Shown one piece after another: positions 45,241 to 52,369 of a stretch of DNA of 64,000 nucleotides. Origin of the DNA: Candidatus Alistipes avicola (GTDB taxonomy: Bacteria; Bacteroidota; Bacteroidia; Bacteroidales; Rikenellaceae); assembly GCA_019118565.1 (NCBI GenBank), contig DWYR01000005.1:1-64000 (forward strand). The letters are read 5' to 3'. The position numbers and the translations under genes were made by a program. The notes beneath the pieces were generated by a model. It was not told where the DNA came from and made no database searches. It worked only from the letters and a program-made list of their open reading frames with translations. Within the stretch, counting starts at the first letter, position 1; each line of letters opens with the position of its first letter.

Positions 45241-45327
45241 CGGAGAGTGGGGGATTCGAACCCCCGGTACGGAAACCCGTACGTCAGTTTAGCAAACTGG
45301 TGGTTTCAGCCACTCACCCAACTCTCC
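45241..45327 (-). tRNA. tRNA-Ser(GCT)
   Basis: The 87 bases on the minus strand fold as a class II tRNA. The acceptor stem is ggagagt/actctcc with discriminator G, the anticodon loop ttgctaa has anticodon GCT, a long variable arm (cgtacgg-gttt-ccgtac) follows, and the T arm is cgggg/ccccc-like with ttcgaat. CCA is not encoded. A complete promoter lies at 45355-45385. Confidence 0.95.
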
Positions 45328-45354
45328 TGACCCTCTTTTGTTGTAAGAGTGGTG

Positions 45355-45385
45355 CAAATATAGGATATTTTTGGATACATCCAAA
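45355..45385 (-). promoter_or_regulatory. Promoter of tRNA-Ser
   Basis: On the minus strand, TTTG (45382-45385) and TATATTTG (45355-45362) are 19 bases apart, a good -33/-7 pair. Confidence 0.8.
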
Positions 45386-45400
45386 ATAAAACCGGCGAAA

Positions 45401-45493
45401 ATGTGTGTCTGTCATGAAGAGGAGGAAATTCAGATGTCATTTGTTCAGAATCGGGACGAGCCTTACATCCCGGAGATCGTGTCTTCGCAATAA
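45401..45493 (+). CDS. Possible small open frame of 30 codons
   Basis: The frame starts at ATG 45401 and reads MCVCHEEEEIQMSFVQNRDE, ending 10 codons later at TAA. An AGGAGG sequence sits ten bases before an inner ATG at 45434, which is unusual in this genome where such sites are rare. There is no family match, and the frame could equally be chance or a gene remnant. Confidence 0.2.
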   Translation: MCVCHEEEEIQMSFVQNRDEPYIPEIVSSQ

Positions 45494-45538
45494 AAGAGGC
45501 GAAACCGACGTATTGATAGAGGATTCGTAAATTTTTTG

Positions 45539-45546
45539 TATTTTTG
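45539..45546 (+). promoter_or_regulatory. -7 promoter box of the suf operon
   Basis: TATTTTTG matches TAnnTTTG. It lies 19 bases before the sufB ATG at 45566 and rules out the in-frame start at 45536. Confidence 0.65.
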
Positions 45547-45565
45547 TACGATTATTCAGAATAGA

Positions 45566-47023
45566 ATGGCAGAAAAAGATAAAGATAAAGATAAAGAGAT
45601 CCTGGAAACCATAGAGACCCAGGAGTATAAATACGGTTTTACGACGGATATTGAGACCGAAACGATCCCGCGCGGTCTGAACGAGGAGATTATCCGCATG
45701 ATTTCGGCTAAAAAGGGCGAACCGGAGTGGATGACCGAACGTCGTCTGAAGGCTTACCGGCACTGGAAAACGATGACTCCCCCGACGTGGGCGCATCTGA
45801 CCATTCCGCCTATCGACTTTCAGGAGGTCATCTACTATGCGGCACCGAAGCCGGCCAAGAAACTCTCGTCGATGGATGAGGTCGATCCCGAACTCAAACG
45901 TACTTTCGACAAGCTGGGTATTCCGCTCGAGGAACAGATGGCCCTTTCGGGGGTTGCCGTCGATGCGGTGATGGACTCCGTATCGGTCAAGACAACCTTC
46001 AAGGAGACGCTGGCTGAGAAGGGAATCATCTTCTGTTCGATTTCCGAGGCGATTCGGGACTATCCCGAGTTGATTCAGAAATACCTGGGCAGTGTCGTTC
46101 CCTATACCGACAACTTCTACGCGGCGCTCAACACGGCTGTCTTCTCGGACGGATCGTTCTGTTACATCCCGAAGGGGGTGCGTTGTCCGATGGAGCTTTC
46201 GACCTACTTCCGCATCAATGCGGCCGGAACGGGTCAGTTCGAGCGTACGTTGATTGTGGCCGACGAGGGGGCTTATGTGAGCTACCTAGAGGGGTGCACC
46301 GCGCCGCGCCGCGATGAGAATCAGTTGCACGCGGCCATCGTCGAGATCGTGGTCGAGAAGGATGCCGAGGTGAAGTATTCGACGGTCCAGAACTGGTATC
46401 CGGGCGATAAGGAGGGACGAGGTGGAATCTACAACTTCGTCACCAAACGCGGCATCTGCCGCGAGAATGCCCGTCTCTCGTGGACGCAGGTCGAGACCGG
46501 TTCGGCCATTACGTGGAAGTATCCGAGCTGTATCCTGGCCGGGGACAATTCGGTCGGGGAGTTCTACTCGGTGGCCATGACCAACCACTTCCAGCAGGCC
46601 GATACGGGTACCAAGATGATCCACCTGGGACGCAATACCCGCAGCCGCATCGTTTCGAAGGGTATCTCGGCCGGACGCAGCCAGAACTCCTATCGCGGTC
46701 TGGTGCGGGTGGCCAAGGCGGCGGATAATGCCCGTAACTATTCGCAGTGCGATTCGCTGCTGATCGGCGACAAGTGTGGAGCCCACACCTTCCCGGTGAT
46801 CGACAGCCGTAACCTGACGGCCGTTGTGGAGCATGAGGCGACCACGTCGAAGATCTCCGAGGATCAGCTCTTCTACTGCAACCAGCGAGGCCTTTCGACC
46901 GAGGAGGCAGTCGGTCTGATCGTAAACGGATATGCCAAAGAGGTGTTGAACAAATTGCCGATGGAGTTCGCGGTTGAGGCGCAGAAGTTGCTGGCCATCA
47001 GCCTGGAGGGATCGGTAGGATAA
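45566..47023 (+). CDS. sufB: Fe-S cluster scaffold protein SufB
   Basis: SufB is the scaffold subunit of the SufBCD complex, on which Fe-S clusters are built. The 485-residue protein starts with a very charged leader ([11 protein letters not shown]), then has the SufB core with [36 protein letters not shown] segments, and the conserved C-terminal block [20 protein letters not shown] that contains the cluster-forming cysteines. The length is normal. The ATG was chosen from the promoter position. sufC follows after 12 bases. Confidence 0.97.
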   Translation: MAEKDKDKDKEILETIETQEYKYGFTTDIETETIPRGLNEEIIRMISAKKGEPEWMTERRLKAYRHWKTMTPPTWAHLTIPPIDFQEVIYYAAPKPAKKLSSMDEVDPELKRTFDKLGIPLEEQMALSGVAVDAVMDSVSVKTTFKETLAEKGIIFCSISEAIRDYPELIQKYLGSVVPYTDNFYAALNTAVFSDGSFCYIPKGVRCPMELSTYFRINAAGTGQFERTLIVADEGAYVSYLEGCTAPRRDENQLHAAIVEIVVEKDAEVKYSTVQNWYPGDKEGRGGIYNFVTKRGICRENARLSWTQVETGSAITWKYPSCILAGDNSVGEFYSVAMTNHFQQADTGTKMIHLGRNTRSRIVSKGISAGRSQNSYRGLVRVAKAADNARNYSQCDSLLIGDKCGAHTFPVIDSRNLTAVVEHEATTSKISEDQLFYCNQRGLSTEEAVGLIVNGYAKEVLNKLPMEFAVEAQKLLAISLEGSVG

Positions 47024-47035
47024 ACTCATTTGAAG

Positions 47036-47803
47036 ATGAAAACTCAAAATATGCTTTCAGTTAAGGATTTACGGGCGGAAGTTGCCGGCAAGGAGATTTT
47101 GAAGGGGATCAACCTTGAAGTCAATGCCGGTGAAGTGCACGCCATCATGGGCCCGAACGGTTCGGGCAAATCGACGCTGGCTTCGGTGCTGGCCGGAAAC
47201 GAGAAGTTTACGGTAACGGGTGGTTCGGCTACCTTCATGGGACACGATCTGCTCTCGCTGCCGATCGAGGAGCGTGCCTGCCAGGGGCTCTTCCTCGGAT
47301 TCCAGTATCCGGTCGAGATCCCCGGTGTCTCGATGGCCAATTTCATGAAGATGGCTGTCAACGAGCAGCGCAGGTATCGGGGCGAGGAGCCGCTGTCGGC
47401 TGCCGAGTTCCTGAAGATGGTGCGCGAGAAGAGCGCCGTGGTCGAGCTCGATTCGAAACTGATCTCGCGTTCGGTGAACGAGGGTTTCTCGGGCGGTGAG
47501 AAGAAAAAGAACGAGATCTTCCAGATGGCGATGCTCGAACCGAAACTCGCTATTCTGGATGAGACGGACAGCGGTCTGGATATCGATGCGCTGCGTATCG
47601 TGGGTACGGGTGTGACGAAACTGCACACGCCGCAGACCGCAACGGTGGTGATTACCCACTATCAGCGTCTGCTGGACTACATCGTGCCCGATTTCGTACA
47701 CGTGCTCTACAAAGGTCGGATCATCTATTCGGGCGACAAGTCTTTGGCGCTGAAACTCGAGAAAGAGGGATACGACTGGTTGATCAACGATTATAAGGAG
47801 TAG
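47036..47803 (+). CDS. sufC: Fe-S cluster assembly ATPase SufC
   Basis: SufC is the ABC-type ATPase of the SufBCD complex. The 255-residue protein has Walker A GPNGSGKSTLASVLAG, the Q loop in LGFQYPVEIPG, the signature FSGGEKKKNEIFQMAML and Walker B LAILDETDSGLDIDAL, as in other SufC proteins. The ATG at 47036 is preferred to an in-frame TTG six bases earlier. It lies between sufB and sufD in the operon. Confidence 0.97.
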   Translation: MKTQNMLSVKDLRAEVAGKEILKGINLEVNAGEVHAIMGPNGSGKSTLASVLAGNEKFTVTGGSATFMGHDLLSLPIEERACQGLFLGFQYPVEIPGVSMANFMKMAVNEQRRYRGEEPLSAAEFLKMVREKSAVVELDSKLISRSVNEGFSGGEKKKNEIFQMAMLEPKLAILDETDSGLDIDALRIVGTGVTKLHTPQTATVVITHYQRLLDYIVPDFVHVLYKGRIIYSGDKSLALKLEKEGYDWLINDYKE

Positions 47804-47808
47804 GGGTT

Positions 47809-48636
47809 ATGTGGACGGATGTTTTCAGCGGTGCGGCTTTCGAGCCGGTCAAGAGCCGCGAGTTACACCTCACTGACAGGTGCGACGCATCGCGTCCGTG
47901 GGTGGTGCGTGATGCCGACAAGCTCACGCTCGAGGTGGAAGGAGCCCAGTTGCATCGGGTGGTGATTCTGCATACCGAACCGAAGCAGTCCGACATTCGG
48001 ATCTCCCTTCGTGAAGGGGCTTCGTTGGAGGTCGTACAGGTGTTTGCGGCGGAGGCTTTTGCCGAATTGCAGGTCGATCAGCAGACCGGCAGCCGTTATC
48101 ATATGACGCTTTTCCAGCTCTCCGGAGCCAATGCCATGCTACGGTTCGATCTGAACGGGAAGGAGATCTCCAATGAACTGGATGCCCTCTTCCTGGCCAT
48201 GGAGCATGACCGCTGCGTTATAAATCTGCGTACGAACCATCTGATGCCGGAGTGTACGAGCCGCTCGCTGATCAAGGGTGTTGCCTCGGGCGAGGCGCTC
48301 GGCGAGTTTCAGGGACTGGTCTATGTGGCACCCGACGCTCAGCGTATCGACGCCCAGCAGCAGAGCCGCAATATTCTGTTGAGCCGGACGGCACGGATCG
48401 ATGCCAAACCGCAGTTGGAGATTTATGCCGATGACGTGCGCTGTTCGCACGGTGCAACGGTCGGTCAGATTGACGACGAGGCGATTCTCTATATGCGTCA
48501 GCGCGGATTGGCTGAGGAGCAGGCCCGCCGTCTGCAGATCGAGGGATTTGCGGCCGATGTGGTGGCCCGATGCGGTATTGAGACCCTGCGGGAGGCTTTG
48601 ACCGAGGCTGTGGTAGAGCGACTCGATAAAATATAG
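47809..48636 (+). CDS. sufD: Fe-S cluster assembly protein SufD (short form)
   Basis: SufD partners SufB and SufC. At 275 residues it is clearly shorter than typical SufD (about 420-440), because the N-terminal helical region is missing. The beta-helix core and the conserved end PQLEIYADDVRCSHGATVG with the functional His, and the C-terminal helices (LREALTEAVVERLDKI), are present. It starts five bases after sufC and ends four bases before sufS. The upstream DNA is sufC, so the short form is not caused by a missed start. Confidence 0.92.
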   Translation: MWTDVFSGAAFEPVKSRELHLTDRCDASRPWVVRDADKLTLEVEGAQLHRVVILHTEPKQSDIRISLREGASLEVVQVFAAEAFAELQVDQQTGSRYHMTLFQLSGANAMLRFDLNGKEISNELDALFLAMEHDRCVINLRTNHLMPECTSRSLIKGVASGEALGEFQGLVYVAPDAQRIDAQQQSRNILLSRTARIDAKPQLEIYADDVRCSHGATVGQIDDEAILYMRQRGLAEEQARRLQIEGFAADVVARCGIETLREALTEAVVERLDKI

Positions 48637-48640
48637 TCTT

Positions 48641-49858
48641 ATGTGGGACGTAGAGAAGATTCGGCAGGATTTTCCGATCCTTGCACGAAGAGTTTACGAT
48701 AAGCCGCTGGTCTATCTGGACAGCGGTGCGACGGCACAGAAACCCGAATGCGTGATCCGTATGGTCGATCGTCTGCATCGGGAGTGGAATGCCAATATCC
48801 ACCGGGGGGTGCACTACCTTTCGGAGGAGACAACGGAGATGTACGAGGCTGCCCGTCGGGATATTGCCTCCTATATCGGGGCTGCGGCTCCGGAGGAGGT
48901 GGTCTTCACGGCCGGAGCAACCGCGTCGCTCAACACGGTGGCTTATGCCTGGTGCGAGAAGCATCTCCGGGCGGGCGACAACATCGTGGTCAGCGAGATG
49001 GAACACCACTCGAATATCGTTCCCTGGCAGCTGGCTGCCGGGCGTAAGGGTGCCGAGTTGCGTGTGCTGCCTTTTGATGACGAGGGGCGTCTGATGATCG
49101 AGCGGTTGCCGGAGTTGCTCGACGATCGTACGCGTGTGGTCGCCGTGACGCAGGCCTCCAATACGTTGGGAACCTGTCCCGACCTGGCCCCGATCGTGGA
49201 GATGGCCCATCGGGCCGGTGCGATCGTCGTGGTGGACGGTTGTCAGGGTGTCGTTCACGGAGGGGTGAATGTTGCGGAACTCGATTGCGACTTCTATGCC
49301 TTTTCGGGACACAAACTCTATGCGCCGACAGGTATCGGCGTTCTCTATGGGAAACGGGCCCTGCTGGAGGATATGCCTCCCTTCCTGGGTGGTGGCGACA
49401 TGGTCGACCGGGTTTCGTTCGAACGAACGACCTATGCCCCCGTGCCGCTCAAGTTCGAGGCCGGTACGGCCAATTTTGTGGGAGCTATCGCGCTGGGCGA
49501 GGCTGTCCGCTACCTCCGTCAGTTCGATCTTTCGGAGATCGAGGCGCATGAGCGGGCCCTGTTGCAGCGTGCAACGGAGGGGTTGATGCAGATCCCGGGC
49601 ATGAAGATCTACGGAACGACGCCCGACAAGTGTGCGATCGTTTCGTTCAATGTGGAGGGGGCTCATGCTTATGATATCGGTATGATTCTCGACAAGTTGG
49701 GAATTGCCGTTCGGACCGGCCAGCATTGCGCCGAACCGGTGATGACCCACTTTGGGGTAACGGGTATGTGCCGCGCCTCGTTTGCGATGTACAATACGCT
49801 CGAAGAGGCGGACGCTTTGGTGGCCGGTGTCGAGCGTGCTGTGAGAATGTTGAAATAA
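48641..49858 (+). CDS. sufS: Cysteine desulfurase SufS
   Basis: SufS removes sulfur from cysteine through a PLP-bound persulfide and feeds the Suf scaffold. The 405-residue protein has VYLDSGATAQKPECVI, the PLP lysine in YAFSGHKLYAPTGIGVLYG, and the active cysteine in VRTGQHCAEPVM on the short class II loop. It has MTHFGVTGMCRASFAMYNT near the end. No sufE gene lies beside it. It is the fourth suf gene; tmk follows 16 bases on. Confidence 0.97.
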   Translation: MWDVEKIRQDFPILARRVYDKPLVYLDSGATAQKPECVIRMVDRLHREWNANIHRGVHYLSEETTEMYEAARRDIASYIGAAAPEEVVFTAGATASLNTVAYAWCEKHLRAGDNIVVSEMEHHSNIVPWQLAAGRKGAELRVLPFDDEGRLMIERLPELLDDRTRVVAVTQASNTLGTCPDLAPIVEMAHRAGAIVVVDGCQGVVHGGVNVAELDCDFYAFSGHKLYAPTGIGVLYGKRALLEDMPPFLGGGDMVDRVSFERTTYAPVPLKFEAGTANFVGAIALGEAVRYLRQFDLSEIEAHERALLQRATEGLMQIPGMKIYGTTPDKCAIVSFNVEGAHAYDIGMILDKLGIAVRTGQHCAEPVMTHFGVTGMCRASFAMYNTLEEADALVAGVERAVRMLK

Positions 49859-49874
49859 AATCAAACGAAGAGAT

Positions 49875-50555
49875 ATGTTGATCGTACTGGAGGGGTTGGA
49901 CGGAGCCGGCAAATCGACGCAGGTCGAGCGGGTGTGCCGTTTGTTGAAGGAACGTGGCGTAGATAGCCACTACCTGCATTTCCCGCGTTTCGACGCCCCG
50001 ATCTACGGCGAACTGATTGCCCGCTTCCTGCGAGGCGAGTTGGGAACGGTCGATCAGGTCGATCCCTATCTGGTGGCTCTGTTGTTTGCCGGAGACCGTG
50101 CCGATGCCGCCCGGCAGATTCGCGCGTGGCTCGATGCGGGCGATGCTGTGGTGCTTGATCGGTATGTCTATTCGAATGTGGGGTTCCAGTGTGCCAAACT
50201 GCCTGACAAGGAGAGTCGGGACAAACTCCGCCGTTGGATCCTTCATCTGGAGTTCGAATATTATGCGATTCCCCGTCCGGATGTGTCGCTGTTCCTGGAT
50301 GTCCCCTTCTCGTTTACCGAACGCAAACTCTCCGAGGCGCGCGAAGGCAATGATCGGGAGTACCTGAAAGGGGCGGAGGATATTCATGAGGCTTCGCTCG
50401 AGTTGCAGCGCCGTGTGCGCGAGGTCTATCTCGATGCCGCCAGGGAGGATGACCGGCTGCAGGTGATCGATTGCCGGAATGCTGCCGGCGAAATGTCCAC
50501 CCCCGATGAGATATTTGCCCGAATCCGGGCCGAAATAGCACCGCTTATCAAGTAA
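49875..50555 (+). CDS. tmk: Thymidylate kinase
   Basis: Tmk phosphorylates dTMP to dTDP for DNA synthesis. The 226-residue protein has the P-loop EGLDGAGKSTQVERV, the DR-Y motif LDRYVYSNVGFQ and the LID-like region EAREGNDREYLKG. The family fold is complete; it resembles the somewhat longer Bacteroidetes form. It lies at the end of the suf operon, and its stop overlaps the start of the DoxX-like gene (TAATG). Confidence 0.93.
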   Translation: MLIVLEGLDGAGKSTQVERVCRLLKERGVDSHYLHFPRFDAPIYGELIARFLRGELGTVDQVDPYLVALLFAGDRADAARQIRAWLDAGDAVVLDRYVYSNVGFQCAKLPDKESRDKLRRWILHLEFEYYAIPRPDVSLFLDVPFSFTERKLSEAREGNDREYLKGAEDIHEASLELQRRVREVYLDAAREDDRLQVIDCRNAAGEMSTPDEIFARIRAEIAPLIK

Positions 50556-51679
50556 TGATGGAGAACGTCTCTTCCCGCCGCCGTTTCAAGCGTATTCTGA
50601 TGCACAGCTGCCGCCTTGTGTTGGCAGTCGTTTTCATCGTGTCCGGATTTACGAAAGTGGTGGATCCGTGGGGAACCTCTATCAAAATAAACGAATACCT
50701 CTCGATCTACGGATTTGAGTCGCTGATTCCGGCCAGTATGGTATTCTCGATCTGGCTGTGCGGGGCCGAGATGATGATGGGATGTATGCTCCTGTTCAAG
50801 GTGAGGATCCGCCTCGTCTCGATCTTTGCATTGGCGTCGATGGCCTTTTTTACGCTGCTGACATTGTTGAGTGCCACGCTGATCCCGGTCGAGGATTGCG
50901 GCTGTTTCGGCGAGGCAATCAAACTGACCCCCTGGGAGACCTTCTTCAAAAACCTCATTCTGCTGCCCATGTCGGCGGTCGTATGGGCCTATTACCGGCA
51001 TGACAGGGTATTCAACTTCAATCTTCGGGAGATCATACTGACCGTCTTTTTCTTCCTCTTTACGATGGGAATCGGTCTGTACTGCTATCGCCATCTGCCG
51101 CTTATCGACTTCCTTCCCTATAAGGTGGGTGTCAATATTCTGGAGGAGATGGAGGATGCCACCGATGAAGTTCAGGGAGAGGTGGAGACCGTGCTGGTTT
51201 ACCGCAACAAACAGAGCGGTGAAGTTCGTGAGTTCGCCATCGAGGATCCCGAATGGCAGGATGAGAGCAAATGGGAGTGGGTCGATACGAAAGTGTCGGA
51301 GGAGCCCCTGCCGATGCACTCGCTCATCGAGGAGTTTGCCCTGCGCGACGGAGCGGATGATGTAACCCTTCAGGTGTTGTCGACTCCGGGGCGGTTGTAT
51401 CTGGTTTGTGTGACCACCTTTGACCGGGTCGGTCGCAAATGCAGTGAACGGTTGCGGCTTTTAATTGGTCGCGCGGAGGAGGAGCAGGCGCAGGTCGTTT
51501 GCATTACACCGCAGGCGTTGCAACCCGGTCAAACCTGTTCGTTCGGAGGCGGGATCGAGGTGCCTTGCTATAATATCGACGCTTCGACCATGAAGACCAT
51601 GTTGCGGGCCATGACCGGTGTGGTGGTGCTTGAAGACGGGGTGATTGTCGATAAACGGAACTGTCGCGATATTGAATAA
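50555..51679 (+). CDS. DoxX-like membrane protein (BT_3928-type)
   Basis: The protein has 374 residues. The first 165 or so hold about four membrane segments of the DoxX/MauE type, with VLAVVFIVSGFTKVVDPWGT and the loop CGCFGEAIKLTPWETFFKN, whose Cys-x-Cys pair is typical of the BT_3928 group. The last 200 residues are soluble, with a thioredoxin-like feel but no CxxC motif. The role may be in electron or thiol transfer across the inner membrane. It is translationally coupled to tmk, and a strong terminator follows. Confidence 0.85.
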   Translation: MMENVSSRRRFKRILMHSCRLVLAVVFIVSGFTKVVDPWGTSIKINEYLSIYGFESLIPASMVFSIWLCGAEMMMGCMLLFKVRIRLVSIFALASMAFFTLLTLLSATLIPVEDCGCFGEAIKLTPWETFFKNLILLPMSAVVWAYYRHDRVFNFNLREIILTVFFFLFTMGIGLYCYRHLPLIDFLPYKVGVNILEEMEDATDEVQGEVETVLVYRNKQSGEVREFAIEDPEWQDESKWEWVDTKVSEEPLPMHSLIEEFALRDGADDVTLQVLSTPGRLYLVCVTTFDRVGRKCSERLRLLIGRAEEEQAQVVCITPQALQPGQTCSFGGGIEVPCYNIDASTMKTMLRAMTGVVVLEDGVIVDKRNCRDIE

Positions 51680-51698
51680 CCGAGTGTCGTAATAAACA

Positions 51699-51737
51699 AA
51701 ACAGCCCGGAGGATCTTTATGTTCCTCCGGGCTGTTT
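51699..51737. terminator. Bidirectional terminator between the DoxX-like and OsmC genes
   Basis: Perfect 15-bp stem aaacagcccggagga / tcctccgggctgttt with a nine-base loop between convergent genes. Confidence 0.88.
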
Positions 51738-51752
51738 CCATCTCTTTTGTTA

Positions 51753-52151
51753 CTACTGCTCCGTAGTCGTAATCTCTACCTCACGGGTAATCGGAGCTAC
51801 CTTTTCGAGCATACGGATGCCTCCGCAATGTTTTTCGTGGGTCAGGTCGATTGCCTGACTTGCCCGTGCCTGTTCGGTTGCATCCTTGCAGGCGACGCGG
51901 TAGGTCATCTGGAACGAAGTGAAGACACTGATCGTCTGTACGGTGTCGGTGTCCAGCGTTCCCGAGAGACTGATCTCCAGAAGAGAGGGGGTTACCCGCT
52001 TTTTCTCCAGGATGGCCATGGCGGTAATTCCTGTGCAGATCAATGTCGAGGCCAGCAGAAGTTCTTTGGGGTTGAGCTGGTCGAGTGTTCGGCCGTCCGT
52101 GAAAACATAGCTTTTCGGAGCGGTCATTCGAAGGGTTACTTGTTGGATCAT
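51753..52151 (-). CDS. OsmC/Ohr family protein
   Basis: The 132-residue protein shows the OsmC fold with its two conserved cysteines: one in STLICTGITAMAILEKKRV and one in HEKHCGGIRMLEK. The family acts as thiol peroxidases on organic hydroperoxides. The N-terminus is slightly shorter than in Ohr, and the sequence is closer to the YhfA/OsmC subgroup. It is a single gene that converges on the suf-tmk operon. Confidence 0.9.
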   Translation of the reverse strand: MIQQVTLRMTAPKSYVFTDGRTLDQLNPKELLLASTLICTGITAMAILEKKRVTPSLLEISLSGTLDTDTVQTISVFTSFQMTYRVACKDATEQARASQAIDLTHEKHCGGIRMLEKVAPITREVEITTTEQ

Positions 52152-52369
52152 ATGGTTTGAGCGTTATTGATTTTTCCAGATCGTGCAATAATCGGGCCCG
52201 ATCGTTTGCCATTGTTGAAAATTGTCTATCTTTGTCGAAGGATAGGCGAGCCTTGCCGGAACACCCGTTTTTTTGTGTAGGGAAGTCGCTTTTCCCCTGT
52301 TTTTTAGAAGGCGGATGTCGAGGAACAGACCCGGCATGACGACCCTCGAGAGTCAGTAGCTGTTATGAT
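52152..52369. other. Leader region of the TPR gene
   Basis: This 218-base region has the promoter at 52205-52234 and about 130 bases of leader. A hairpin gggaa/ttccc followed by ctgtttttt (52280-52305) looks like a small intrinsic terminator inside the leader and could attenuate transcription. There is no open frame of note. Confidence 0.4.
52205..52234 (+). promoter_or_regulatory. Promoter of the TPR/barrel gene pair
   Basis: TTTG (52205-52208) and TATCTTTG (52227-52234) are 18 bases apart, slightly close but in line with the Bacteroidetes promoter. Confidence 0.7.
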
